Part shown: positions 49,154 to 58,162 of the stretch, piece after piece
Layout: the number at the start of each line of letters is the position of its first letter
Position numbering within the stretch: the first letter of the stretch is position 1
Assembly (NCBI RefSeq): GCF_000565285.1
Contig: NZ_APVL01000010.1
Span: forward strand, 62,001-126,000
Origin: Cytobacillus firmus DS1
GTDB lineage: Bacteria; Bacillota; Bacilli; Bacillales; Cytobacillaceae
DNA: 64,000 nt
Direction: 5' to 3'
Made by a program: the position numbers and the translations under genes
The notes under the pieces: model-generated
What the model was told of the DNA's origin: nothing
Databases searched by the model: none
Seen by the model: only the letters and a program-made list of their open reading frames with translations

Positions 49154-50797
49154 TTAATTCACAGCACTTTTTTCAGAGGCTGTCAGGATAAAGCCTTCAT
49201 AGCCTTTTTCGGCGACTTCATCACAAATCCTTCTGTAGGTACCAACACCGCCAAGATAGATTTGAAAGCCGCGGGCTTTTCCTTCGATATTTGCACCCAT
49301 GTACCATGAGTCTGTTTTGGTAAATAAAGTCTGATCGGCTATTTCACGGCAGTGCTTGCTCCATGTACTTTCCGCCTCTTCTTTTACTTCAATGACAGCC
49401 TGGTTTTGTTCGCGCATATAGCTGATGCAATCAAATACCCATTCCACATGCTGCTCAATTGAAACCATCATATTGCTCAATACGGACGGACTCTCAGGTC
49501 CAGTCAGCATGAACATATTCGGAAAGCCCGCTGTGCCAAGGCCCAGATAGGTTCTGGTTTGTGAGCCGCCTGCCCATTTCTCTTTCAGGGAGACACCGTT
49601 TTTACCACGGATATCCATCTTAAACAGCGGTCCGGTCATCGCATCAAATCCTGTGGCAAACACGATCATGTCAAGTTCATATTCATTATCCGCGGTCTTA
49701 ACGCCTGTTTCTGTAATTTCCAGAATCGGTGCCTCTTTTACATCCACCAGCGATACATTATCCCGGTTATAGGTCTCAAAATAATCTGTATCTATAATGG
49801 TGCGTTTAGTTCCATAATAGAACCTCGGAAGCAGTTTTTCCGCCACTTCAGGATTTTTAACAGTTTCGCGGATTTTAGAGCGAATGAACTCTGCTACGAT
49901 TGCATTAGCTTCCGGAGATATGGACAAGTCATTATATGCGTAAGATAGTTTAAGCAGTCCTCCTTCTTTCCAGGCTTCCTCGAAAGCTTTTTGCCTTTCT
50001 TCAGGAGTTTCATCAAACACCGAAATATTTCTTGGTTCCTCCGGTATGCCGGTAATGGAATGACGCATTTTTGCTCTGATGTCCCCGTAATTTTCCCGTA
50101 TATTTTTCAGGTGTTCAGGATCATTCGCCGTATTCCTGGCCGGGCTGCTGTACTGCGGAGTCCGCTGGAATACGGTCAGGTGCCCAGCTTCTTTTGCAAT
50201 GACCGGAATCGCCTGGATACCGCTGGACCCTGTACCAATGATGCCAACCCGCTTCCCTGTGAAATCCACACCTTCATGCGGCCAGTGCCCGGTATGATGC
50301 CATTCGCCCATAAAATTTTCCAGCCCTTTAAATTTAGGCACATTGGACGCTGACAAGCACCCTACAGCTGTAATAAAATATTGGGCAGAAACCTTTTCAC
50401 CATTATTTAATTGGACGTCCCACCTGTTTTTCTTTTCATCAAATTGCGCAGATTGGACCCTTGTATTGAATTTAACATCACGCCGCAGATCAAACTTATC
50501 TGCTACATAATTTATATAGCTAAGTATTTCAGGCTGTTCGGCGTATTTTGCCGACCAGCTCCACTCTTTCAGTAGTTCCTCAGAAAAAGTGTAATTATAG
50601 TAAATGCTTTCAACATCGCATCTTGCGCCGGGATACCGATTCCAATACCATGTCCCGCCGACATTTTCTCCTGCTTCATATACCCGGGTTGAAAAACCGG
50701 CCTCCCGCAAACGATGCAGCATATACAATCCAGAAAAACCAGCCCCTACGACTACAGCATCAAAATCCTTGAGAGAGTTCGATTTTTGAAATGACAT
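49154..50797 (-). CDS. Baeyer-Villiger flavin monooxygenase (cyclohexanone monooxygenase type)
   Basis: The 547-aa FAD/NADPH enzyme has GAGFSGLYMLHRL (FAD), RYPGARCDVES, the family fingerprint FxGxxxHTxxWP seen as FMGEWHHTGHWPH, and GTGSSGIQAIP (NADPH). It inserts oxygen beside a ketone carbonyl to give esters or lactones. The esterase gene follows, so ketone to alcohol plus acid is the predicted route. It is divergent from a GAF-LuxR regulator. Confidence 0.92.
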   Translation of the reverse strand: MSFQKSNSLKDFDAVVVGAGFSGLYMLHRLREAGFSTRVYEAGENVGGTWYWNRYPGARCDVESIYYNYTFSEELLKEWSWSAKYAEQPEILSYINYVADKFDLRRDVKFNTRVQSAQFDEKKNRWDVQLNNGEKVSAQYFITAVGCLSASNVPKFKGLENFMGEWHHTGHWPHEGVDFTGKRVGIIGTGSSGIQAIPVIAKEAGHLTVFQRTPQYSSPARNTANDPEHLKNIRENYGDIRAKMRHSITGIPEEPRNISVFDETPEERQKAFEEAWKEGGLLKLSYAYNDLSISPEANAIVAEFIRSKIRETVKNPEVAEKLLPRFYYGTKRTIIDTDYFETYNRDNVSLVDVKEAPILEITETGVKTADNEYELDMIVFATGFDAMTGPLFKMDIRGKNGVSLKEKWAGGSQTRTYLGLGTAGFPNMFMLTGPESPSVLSNMMVSIEQHVEWVFDCISYMREQNQAVIEVKEEAESTWSKHCREIADQTLFTKTDSWYMGANIEGKARGFQIYLGGVGTYRRICDEVAEKGYEGFILTASEKSAVN

Positions 50798-50973
50798 ACT
50801 TTCTTCCTCCTCATGATATTAATTTAATTGAAAGCGATTACATTTTTTTCTTTTAAAGAAGTGCCTCCTCTCCAGGACTTATATTTTTACTCTATCTTTA
50901 GCTTACTATCATACGTTTATATTGAATATTCATAATTTTCTATATATAATACCCCTATAAGGAAGGTGTTAAT

Positions 50974-51669
50974 ATGGCAATAGAGTCTACCATTTTGAGT
51001 AATATCCAGAATTTAGAAGATGTCGAGAGTCATGAGGAAAAACTGTATAAAATTTTAGAGGTCTACATGAACATTTTTCCTGTTAAAAACGCCTATTTAT
51101 TCAGATATTCACCCTTAGGTTTTATTGGTGAAGGAATCATCGCTATTACGTGCCACGGATTAATACATATCAGAGATATCAGGGATGATATTCGTTCATT
51201 GCCGCTTATTTACTCCGCCCTCTATGAAAGAAAAGCAAAATATTGTTCGGGGATCGAATACCTAAAGCAAATAAACATCAAATACATTACAACTTCCAAT
51301 GTCAACTCATTCCTCGCTATCCCCATCTGCTTTGGCGCTGTTCCCATCGGCTATATTTGCACAAACGAATTTGATGATCATGGAAAAATTTCTGATCAGC
51401 AGCTTTCTTCTTATACTCAATTTGGTCAGCACATAGGAAAAACCCTTGAAAAAACGGAAGGAAAAGAAGATGCCCGGCTATTAAGCAAAAGAGAAATGGA
51501 GGTCATGAAGAGGATTTCCTGGGGGGAAAGCATAAAGGAAATGGCTGATTCCATGTTTATCAGTGAAGTTACCATCAACCAGTATATTAAAACAGCTATC
51601 AGGAAACTGGGAGCACAAAACCGGACACAGGCAATTGCGGAGATGTTTCGACGAGGGATGATTTCGTAA
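50974..51669 (+). CDS. LuxR-type regulator with N-terminal GAF-like domain
   Basis: The 231-aa regulator has a GAF-like sensing part (residues about 20-155, including FLAIPICFGAVPIGYICTNEF) and a C-terminal LuxR helix-turn-helix (SKREMEVMKRISWGESIKEM, FISEVTINQYIKTAIRKLGA). It is encoded divergently from the Baeyer-Villiger pair, so it probably activates those genes when a ketone or related ligand binds. The ribosome binding site AAGGAAGG is present. Confidence 0.87.
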   Translation: MAIESTILSNIQNLEDVESHEEKLYKILEVYMNIFPVKNAYLFRYSPLGFIGEGIIAITCHGLIHIRDIRDDIRSLPLIYSALYERKAKYCSGIEYLKQINIKYITTSNVNSFLAIPICFGAVPIGYICTNEFDDHGKISDQQLSSYTQFGQHIGKTLEKTEGKEDARLLSKREMEVMKRISWGESIKEMADSMFISEVTINQYIKTAIRKLGAQNRTQAIAEMFRRGMIS

Positions 51670-51695
51670 TTCGCACATGTTCATTTACCGCACCA

Positions 51696-51730
51696 AAAAG
51701 GCCCTTTTCTTAAAGAGAGGGGCCTCTTTG
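51696..51730 (+). terminator. Terminator of the LuxR gene
   Basis: Stem AAAGGCCC/GGGCCTCTTT type with a 15-nt loop; moderate T-tract. Confidence 0.6.
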
Positions 51731-51736
51731 GGCTGT

Positions 51737-52200
51737 TTATTTCTCTATCATCAATTTCAAAATAAGTTCATCCATATGACGGGTGCCTTCATTTCCTAGT
51801 TTACAGAAAATCTCGATGCTTTTTTCAACATCATCTTGAATAAATCCATCGGTTGATTTGATTTCCTGATCGTTGAGTGCAAGAAGGGCAGACTGCACAG
51901 CTACATTGGACAGGTAGACACTTTCATGGCACAGCCGCCTTTTGCTCCGAAACAGATCATTCCGGAAACATTCCCGATTGTGTTTTGAATAACTGCTTTG
52001 ATTTGCTGAAGCTGTCCATTAAGCAAATATACGATGGCTGCACTTGCGCCCATATCTGCAGCAGTTTCACCGCATTAAGCCGTGAGCCGGCCAAATTTGG
52101 ATTTTATATGAATGGTTATCAGATGATCAGAGCTAACAGCTCATCTTCCGGCCACTCCCTCTAACATTTCCAGCTTTCCTGCAGGGTCCCCTTCCACAGC
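51737..52200 (-). pseudogene. Decayed UPF0597 (L-cysteine desulfidase CyuA-like) gene remnant
   Basis: Minus-strand translation in shifting frames gives HLITIHIKSKFGRLTA, an in-frame stop, CGETAADMGASAAIVYLLNG, IGNVSGMICFGAKGGCAMKV, then after a frameshift NVAVQSALLALNDQEIKSTD and DDVEKSIEIFCKLGNEGTRH up to a TAA at 51737. This is the C-terminal half of the UPF0597/YhaM family, including the NVSGMIC-GAK-GCAMKV cluster-cysteine region. At least one frameshift, one stop and loss of the N-terminal half show it is dead. The 5' limit near 52200 is approximate. Confidence 0.8.
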
Positions 52201-52327
52201 GCTAATTGTTTAAAGTAAAAGAATAAACTGTAACCATTTTAATTCAAATAGCGATAAATTAAGAGAGGCAATATTTCCTTCACCATGAAACTCTTCGGAT
52301 TCAGTAAACCAGAACAGCTCTGTCTGT

Positions 52328-52675
52328 TTAATCTTTGCTGAATAATGAACTTAGATTCTTCAATGTATATAATCTCCCCGTTAACATATACAGGCTGTTA
52401 TAGTTTCTTTGTACAAATTCATCAATAATGGTTAGTCCTTTTACAAACTGGTCCACCAAATAATTCGTGTACTTTGGATCCCAGACGAAACGGTTGATTC
52501 TGATCAGCTCATCTGCGAGGATATGAAACTTAAAGTCTTCAGCAATAAGTTGGATTTGTCTTAATTTGCCTGTATCCATATAGAAGATATTTTTTTCGAG
52601 ATTTTTATTAATAAACGCAATAAAATTCTTAATATTTCCAGCGAGCAGGTTAGCTTTTTCCATCTCATTTTGCAT
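52328..52675 (-). CDS. Hypothetical helical protein, 115 aa
   Basis: AAGGAG lies a few bases before the ATG. The protein is predicted all-helical (MEKANLLAGNIKNFIAFINK, LVDQFVKGLTIIDEFVQRNY) with no signal peptide, membrane segment or cysteine. I do not recognise a family. It is monocistronic between a pseudogene and the opuF operon. Confidence 0.65.
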   Translation of the reverse strand: MQNEMEKANLLAGNIKNFIAFINKNLEKNIFYMDTGKLRQIQLIAEDFKFHILADELIRINRFVWDPKYTNYLVDQFVKGLTIIDEFVQRNYNSLYMLTGRLYTLKNLSSLFSKD

Positions 52676-52798
52676 ATCATCAACTCCTTAAACACAAGTG
52701 CAATTAAGAAATGTGTATGATATTTGGGCATGGTTTAAAACATCATATCATGCAAAATACCGCCCGGATTCCCTCCAGACGGTTTTCGAGGACTACTT

Positions 52799-54316
52799 CT
52801 ACTTCAGAAGTCCCTCCTTCTCCAAATATTCCAGGGCTGTTTCTTCAGCACTTGCCCCTTCAACATTGACTTTATAATTCATTTCACGCATTTCATCGTC
52901 ACTGATTTTACCGCTCAGTTTGTTTAAGACTTTGACCAATTCGGGGTGTTCTTCGACTGTTTCAGCTCTTAGAAATGGGGCACCCTGATATGGCGGAAAC
53001 AGATTTTTGTCGTCCTCCAGTACAGTGAGGTTGTATCTGGCAATTTCACTATCTGTAGAATAAGCGTCCACTAAGTTGATTTCTCCTTTTTCAATTGCAC
53101 CATAGCGCAGTTTGGGCTCCATGGTTAAAACAGTTGGAAAGTCCAGGCCATACAGTTCCTGAATACCCCGATAGCCATCTTCCCGATCTGAGAATTCAAG
53201 GGTGAAGCCGGCTTTTATATTTTGCTCGACTGATTTTAGATCTGAAATTGATTGCAGTTCATATTCTTCAGCCAGTTTCTCAGGCACTGCCAAAGCATAC
53301 GTATTATTGTAAGCCATCGGCTCTAACAGCTCCATGCCAAATTGTTCCTTCATCCCTTTTCTCGCCTGCTCATATACCTCTCTGCGATCAGTGCTTACCG
53401 CTGTCTCTTTTAGAAATTCAGCAATGGCTGTACCGGTAAACTCAGGATACACATCGATACTGCCAGACTTCAGAGCATTAAAGACGAATGATGTTTTTCC
53501 TAACCCTGGTTTTAACTCGACATTTAGGCCCGTTTCATTTTCAATAAGCAATTTGTACATATTGATCAGGATTTCCGGTTCTGAACCAAGCTTCCCGCCA
53601 ATGACAATATTCTCTTCTGATTTATTTGTCAGCAGCGGGATCGCCATTACCAGTATCATTGCGCCAATAAAGACTCCCAGCGCTGTGAGCGACCGTTTAA
53701 AAGACATATGCTCGAATCGTCGCAGCAGCATATCAAAAAGGATTGCTAATATGGCTGCAGGTATGGCCCCAAGAACGATCAGTGCTGTATTATTTCGATC
53801 GATTCCAAGGAGAATCAGTTCTCCCAAGCCTCCCGCTCCAATTAAAGCTGCAAGAGTAGCCGTTCCTACGATTAGTACCATAGCTGTCCTTATTCCGGCC
53901 ATAATGACCGGCATCGCAAGAGGAAGCTCTACCTTCATGAGCCTTTTGCGCCTGTTCATCCCCATTGCCCTTGCCGCTTCGATAATTGAATCATCCACTT
54001 CCTTTATGCCTGTATATGTATTTCTCAGAATGGGCAAAAGGGCATACACGACTAACGCGATAATAGCAGGCACTTTGCCTATTCCGAACAAAGGAATCAA
54101 AAGACCAAGCAAAGCTAATGAAGGAACAGTCTGCAATACGGCCGTCACGCCAATGATCCCTTCTGCGATTTTTTGTTTGTTAGTCAGATAAATACCAAGC
54201 GGAATCGCAATCAGTACTGCAAAAAACAAAGCGATAAGCGAAATCTGTATATGCTCAATAAGTACGCTTAATAATTGCCCTTTCCTTTCATTAAAAACAG
54301 AGCTCAAGGTGTTCAT
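52799..54316 (-). CDS. opuFB: Compatible-solute ABC transporter, fused permease and substrate-binding protein (OpuFB type)
   Basis: The 505-aa hybrid has a permease of about six membrane segments (residues 1-215; coupling loop DDSIIEAARAMGMNRRKRLM) and an extracellular OpuAC-like binding domain (about 235-505; IVIGGKLGSEPEILINMYKL, YPEFTGTAIAEF, NTYALAVPEKLAEEY). Fusion of both parts defines the OpuF system known from Bacillus infantis, which imports glycine betaine and related osmolytes. It overlaps opuFA by four bases. Confidence 0.88.
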   Translation of the reverse strand: MNTLSSVFNERKGQLLSVLIEHIQISLIALFFAVLIAIPLGIYLTNKQKIAEGIIGVTAVLQTVPSLALLGLLIPLFGIGKVPAIIALVVYALLPILRNTYTGIKEVDDSIIEAARAMGMNRRKRLMKVELPLAMPVIMAGIRTAMVLIVGTATLAALIGAGGLGELILLGIDRNNTALIVLGAIPAAILAILFDMLLRRFEHMSFKRSLTALGVFIGAMILVMAIPLLTNKSEENIVIGGKLGSEPEILINMYKLLIENETGLNVELKPGLGKTSFVFNALKSGSIDVYPEFTGTAIAEFLKETAVSTDRREVYEQARKGMKEQFGMELLEPMAYNNTYALAVPEKLAEEYELQSISDLKSVEQNIKAGFTLEFSDREDGYRGIQELYGLDFPTVLTMEPKLRYGAIEKGEINLVDAYSTDSEIARYNLTVLEDDKNLFPPYQGAPFLRAETVEEHPELVKVLNKLSGKISDDEMREMNYKVNVEGASAEETALEYLEKEGLLK

Positions 54317-55266
54317 GACCTCACCTCTTCCTGTTTGCTGCGAGCCAGCTTACGAATGACGGCCTGCCTGTTGATCATTCCAATGATGGTTCCGCCATCT
54401 TCCACAGCAAGTTCTTCATGAGTGGCCAATAAGCTAAGCGTTTCTTCCAATGAAGCCGAGGCGGAAATGACTGACCCGTTCTGTTCAGATTCTGAAATCG
54501 GCAGGAGGATTTCATGAAGGCTGAATCCCTCCATGTATGGTCCCTGCTCTTCCCCCACAAACTGACGGACAAATTCGTTCTCCGGAGTAGAAAGCAGCTC
54601 TTCTGGTGTGCCAATTTGAACGATTTCCCCGTCCTTCATGACACAAATGCGGTCGCCGAGCTTTAAAGCTTCCTTCATATCATGTGTGACAAAGACGATT
54701 GTTTTCTTTATTTTTTTCTGAAGATGGATTAGGTCATCCTGAAGCTTTTCCCTGCTTATTGGATCCAGTGCACTAAAAGGCTCGTCCATAAGGATGATGG
54801 GCGGATTGGCTGCCAGCGCTCTTGTTACACCCACTCTTTGCTGCTGTCCCCCAGAGAGTTCATGCGGCTTTCGGCTTCGGTAGATGTCAGGCTCCAATCC
54901 GACCATTTGCAATAACTCATCAATCCGTTCTTTGATTTTCCCTTGATCCCAGTTCTTTAGCTCGGGTACGATCGCGATATTTTCCCCGATAGTCATATGA
55001 GGAAACAGGGCAATCTGCTGAAGGACATAGCCAATATCCCAGCGGAGCTCATGAATGTCATAGTCACTGATCCGTTTACCATTGATGAAAATCGTTCCGG
55101 ATGTCAAAGGAATCAGCCTATTAATCATCTTCAGAACGGTGGTTTTCCCGGAACCGCTCGGACCAATTATCACGAAGAACTCGCCTTCTTTTATATGTAA
55201 ATTGATTGAATTTACAGCTTTGGTACCATCCCTATACTGTTTCGACACATTGTCAAACTGAATCAT
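54313..55266 (-). CDS. opuFA: Compatible-solute ABC transporter ATPase (OpuFA type)
   Basis: The 317-aa ATPase has Walker A GPSGSGKTT, the Q-loop at LQQIALFPHM, signature LSGGQQQRVGVTRAL, Walker B PPIILMDEPFSALDP and the H-loop VTHDMKEAL. A C-terminal part (about 240-317) is a single CBS-like domain, expected to sense ionic strength or nucleotides. Its gene is first in the two-gene opuF operon. Osmotic induction is likely from family knowledge but no promoter motif decides it. Confidence 0.9.
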   Translation of the reverse strand: MIQFDNVSKQYRDGTKAVNSINLHIKEGEFFVIIGPSGSGKTTVLKMINRLIPLTSGTIFINGKRISDYDIHELRWDIGYVLQQIALFPHMTIGENIAIVPELKNWDQGKIKERIDELLQMVGLEPDIYRSRKPHELSGGQQQRVGVTRALAANPPIILMDEPFSALDPISREKLQDDLIHLQKKIKKTIVFVTHDMKEALKLGDRICVMKDGEIVQIGTPEELLSTPENEFVRQFVGEEQGPYMEGFSLHEILLPISESEQNGSVISASASLEETLSLLATHEELAVEDGGTIIGMINRQAVIRKLARSKQEEVRS

Positions 55267-55405
55267 TGCTCCACCCCTCTAATATGTTTACATCTGAATT
55301 ATTCCCTTAACAAATATCCGAAAAACGGTCCTGCCTGCGTTTTCTTTTTTGCTGTTATACTATCATACAGATAGACAGGAAACATTTCCATTTTGACAAT
55401 CCAAA

Positions 55406-55436
55406 GAAAAAAACAGCCTCCGCATTGGAGGCTGCC
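55406..55436 (-). terminator. Terminator of the 98-aa gene
   Basis: Stem CAGCCTCC/GGAGGCTG followed by TTTTTT on the minus strand. Confidence 0.9.
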
Positions 55437-55441
55437 TGTTA

Positions 55442-55738
55442 TTAAGCGGGAGTTCTTTTCAGGTTCTTAAAAAGGGTCGGAAAGTCTTTTCTGATTGCTT
55501 CGCGGATATCCCCAAATGCAAGATGGCGAATGGGATAGGTTTTTACTTTCTTTAAGGTGGAATGCGGGTTTCCTTTAAAAATATTTACGGTCTCTTCTAA
55601 AAATCTTTCCTGCTGAAACAGATGATTGTTTCGATTTTCAAAGACTTTGTTTTCTGTTTGCTCATAAATAACGTAATAGTTTTCAATGATTTCACCACGG
55701 AACATTTCCTGCGTTTCAATTACTTCGTATACTTTCAT
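55442..55738 (-). CDS. Hypothetical protein, 98 aa
   Basis: AGGGAG lies before the ATG and a strong terminator follows. The sequence MKVYEVIETQEMFRGEIIEN and the basic C-terminus (LFKNLKRTPA) suggest a small alpha/beta cytoplasmic protein. No cysteine, signal or known motif. Function unknown. Confidence 0.7.
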   Translation of the reverse strand: MKVYEVIETQEMFRGEIIENYYVIYEQTENKVFENRNNHLFQQERFLEETVNIFKGNPHSTLKKVKTYPIRHLAFGDIREAIRKDFPTLFKNLKRTPA

Positions 55739-55875
55739 CGGTATCAGTCTCCCTTTTAAATAAATTCAACATGACGAAAGTGATCAATTCAATCCCATTG
55801 GCAAAACCAGCAGCTTTATATTTTGGATACTATGATGTATTTCACTTGAACATGCCTTCGCATGCTAATTTCATT

Positions 55876-57081
55876 CTATTGGCTTATTATTTGGTTCAGT
55901 ATAATTTCGATTCGGGCTGCACCTGTTTCCTGGGCTGCTTTTATTACGGCATCCCTTACTGCAGGGACAACCCGGCTGTCGAGCGGCCCTGGAATTACAT
56001 AATCAGGTGTCAGGTCTGTAGCATCGATTAATCCGGCAATAGCTTCGACTGCAGCCATTTTCATTTCTTCATTAATTTCAGAAGCCCTGACGTCCAGGGC
56101 CCCGCGGAAAATTCCAGGGAATGCGAGGACATTATTCACCTGATTCGGCAAGTCGGATCTTCCTGTTCCAACGACTTTAGCTCCAGCCGCTTTCGCCTCT
56201 TCCGGCATGATTTCAGGAACTGGATTAGCCATGGCAAAAATAATGGAATCCGGACTCATCGTCTCGACCATTTCCTTTGTTAAGGCACCGGCAGAGGAAA
56301 CCCCGATAAACACATCGGCCCCAATGATAACATCCTCAAGCGGTCCTTTACGTTTTCCTGGATTGGTGATTTTCGCAACAGACTCTTTGACAGGGTTCAT
56401 TCGCTCCTGCCTTCCTTCATAAATCGCTCCCTTTGTATCACACATAATGATATTTTTTGCTCCCATATTAAGGAGCAGCTTGATAATCGCAATTCCTGCC
56501 GCACCCGCCCCATTGATTACGATTTTTATTTCATCCATTTTTTTGCCGGCAAGCTTCAGTGCATTGATTAACCCTGCTGCTGTTACGATCGCTGTTCCAT
56601 GCTGGTCATCATGAAAAACGGGGATATTCATTTCCTGCTTCAGCCGTTCTTCAATATAAAAGCAATTTGGTGCCGCGATATCCTCCAGGTTAATGCCTCC
56701 AAAGGAAGGCTGCAGCAGCCTGACTGTTTTAATGATTGCTTCAGGGTCCTTCGTATCAAGGCAAATTGGAACGGCATCAATCCCTGCAAAAGCTTTAAAT
56801 AATGCAGCCTTCCCTTCCATAACAGGCATGGAGGCTTCAGGGCCAATATCGCCAAGTCCCAGCACAGATGTGCCATCAGAAACCACGGCGATTAAGTTTC
56901 CTTTTATTGTATAATCATAGACTTTCTCAGGCTGGTCATGGATTCTTCGGCACGGCTCAGCCACTCCTGGGGAATAGGCTAAGCTTAAATCTTTCATGCT
57001 GTTCAGCGGCATTTTTACATCGACCGTTAACTTCCCTTGAAACTTCTCATGAAGCAGTAAAGATTCCTTCTGCAAATCCAT
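55876..57081 (-). CDS. NAD(P)-dependent malic enzyme
   Basis: The 401-aa short bacterial malic enzyme has DLSLAYSPGVAEPCRRI, TDGTSVLGLGDIGPEASMPV (split near 70-90), the divalent-metal ED/DD region FGGINLEDIAAPNCF and VFHDDQHGTAIV, and nucleotide binding in INGAGAAGIAII. GGGAG upstream places the start at 57081; the frame extends 30 codons further without support. It decarboxylates malate to pyruvate. The divergent LysR gene is the likely regulator. Confidence 0.92.
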   Translation of the reverse strand: MDLQKESLLLHEKFQGKLTVDVKMPLNSMKDLSLAYSPGVAEPCRRIHDQPEKVYDYTIKGNLIAVVSDGTSVLGLGDIGPEASMPVMEGKAALFKAFAGIDAVPICLDTKDPEAIIKTVRLLQPSFGGINLEDIAAPNCFYIEERLKQEMNIPVFHDDQHGTAIVTAAGLINALKLAGKKMDEIKIVINGAGAAGIAIIKLLLNMGAKNIIMCDTKGAIYEGRQERMNPVKESVAKITNPGKRKGPLEDVIIGADVFIGVSSAGALTKEMVETMSPDSIIFAMANPVPEIMPEEAKAAGAKVVGTGRSDLPNQVNNVLAFPGIFRGALDVRASEINEEMKMAAVEAIAGLIDATDLTPDYVIPGPLDSRVVPAVRDAVIKAAQETGAARIEIILNQIISQ

Positions 57082-57220
57082 TCTATCCATCTCCCTATAT
57101 TGAATATTGTTAATTTTCAGTATTTGTTGTAGATTATTATATAATGAGTGGCATTCATAAATGAAATACATATAATCTATAATCCTTATGCCTTTTGGTT
57201 ATATGAAAGGAGTGAAATAA

Positions 57221-58114
57221 TTGGATATCCGGCATTTAGAATATTTTGCTGAAGTAGCACAGCACTTAAGCTTCACAAAAGCATCCCACACCCTGCATGT
57301 CACCCAGCCTTCTATCAGCAAAGCCATCAAAAATCTCGAAGGCGAACTGGGAGTGCCGCTATTTTACAGGTCATCGAAGCAGCTTGAATTAACGGATGCT
57401 GGAAAAGCGGTGTTAATCAATGCGAAAAAAGTGCTGGACGCATTTCAGAACCTTACATTGGAGTTAACAGATCTAATGGAGCTGAAGGGCGGTGAAATCA
57501 AAATAGGCATACCTCCCATAGTCGGCGCAGCCTTCTTTTCGAAGCTAATCAGCCAATATAAAGAAAAGTTCCCATTGATCGAAATTAAATTAACAGAGGT
57601 CGGCACGAAGAAAATAAAGAAAGGGGTAGAAGATGGCACATTGGATATTGGCCTGATTTGCACGGTCCCGGCCGATGGAAGCGGCTTTGAAATAATCAAT
57701 GTCCTAAGGGATCCCTTAATGCTCATTATCCACCGGGAACATAGGCTTGCTTCCAAAAAGGAAGTGCATTTTTCAGAATTAGCCAAAGAGCCTTTCATCC
57801 TCTACAGAAAAGATTTCACCCTCTATGATCTGATTATTGAGGAATGTTTAAACAGCGGATTTCAGCCTAATATTGTGTGTGAAAGCTCGCAAAAGGACTT
57901 CCTGCTGGGAATGGTTGAAGGAAAACTGGGAATCACCATGCTGCCAAGCAAAATCTGTCAAAATATAAACTGCAATGACCTAGTGGTTCTGCCAATCTCT
58001 GAATCTGCTGTAAATTTAGAGCTAGGGATGATTTGGAAAAAGGAAAAGTACTTATCCTTTGCGGTCCGGGAGTTTATCGCCGGTGCGGAGATTTATCTGG
58101 AGGAAGGGCAGTGA
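57221..58114 (+). CDS. LysR-family transcriptional regulator
   Basis: The 297-aa regulator has a start TTG with AAAGGAGTG before it. N-terminal winged helix: MDIRHLEYFAEVAQHLSFTK, ASHTLHVTQPSISKAIKNLE; the C-terminal part is an effector-binding domain (GIPPIVGAAFFSKLI and DIGLICTVPADG). It resembles CidR/YwbI-type proteins. Divergent arrangement with malic enzyme and a 139-bp shared intergenic region suggests regulation of that gene by malate or pyruvate/acetate signals. Confidence 0.88.
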   Translation: MDIRHLEYFAEVAQHLSFTKASHTLHVTQPSISKAIKNLEGELGVPLFYRSSKQLELTDAGKAVLINAKKVLDAFQNLTLELTDLMELKGGEIKIGIPPIVGAAFFSKLISQYKEKFPLIEIKLTEVGTKKIKKGVEDGTLDIGLICTVPADGSGFEIINVLRDPLMLIIHREHRLASKKEVHFSELAKEPFILYRKDFTLYDLIIEECLNSGFQPNIVCESSQKDFLLGMVEGKLGITMLPSKICQNINCNDLVVLPISESAVNLELGMIWKKEKYLSFAVREFIAGAEIYLEEGQ

Positions 58115-58116
58115 AA

Positions 58117-58152
58117 CGGCCGTCGCAAATTTGAGAATTGCGACGGCTTTTT
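58117..58152 (+). terminator. Terminator of the LysR gene
   Basis: Perfect 10-bp stem GCCGTCGCAA/TTGCGACGGC followed by TTTTTA. Confidence 0.92.
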
Positions 58153-58162
58153 ACTTCTGGAG

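Noticed and set aside
51877..52164. Plus-strand open frame of 95 codons
   Set aside because: It lies opposite the UPF0597 remnant, which has clear family sequence.
53334..54191. Plus-strand open frame of 285 codons
   Set aside because: Antisense to the OpuFB permease domain; low-complexity Ser/Ile/Pro composition typical of a shadow frame.
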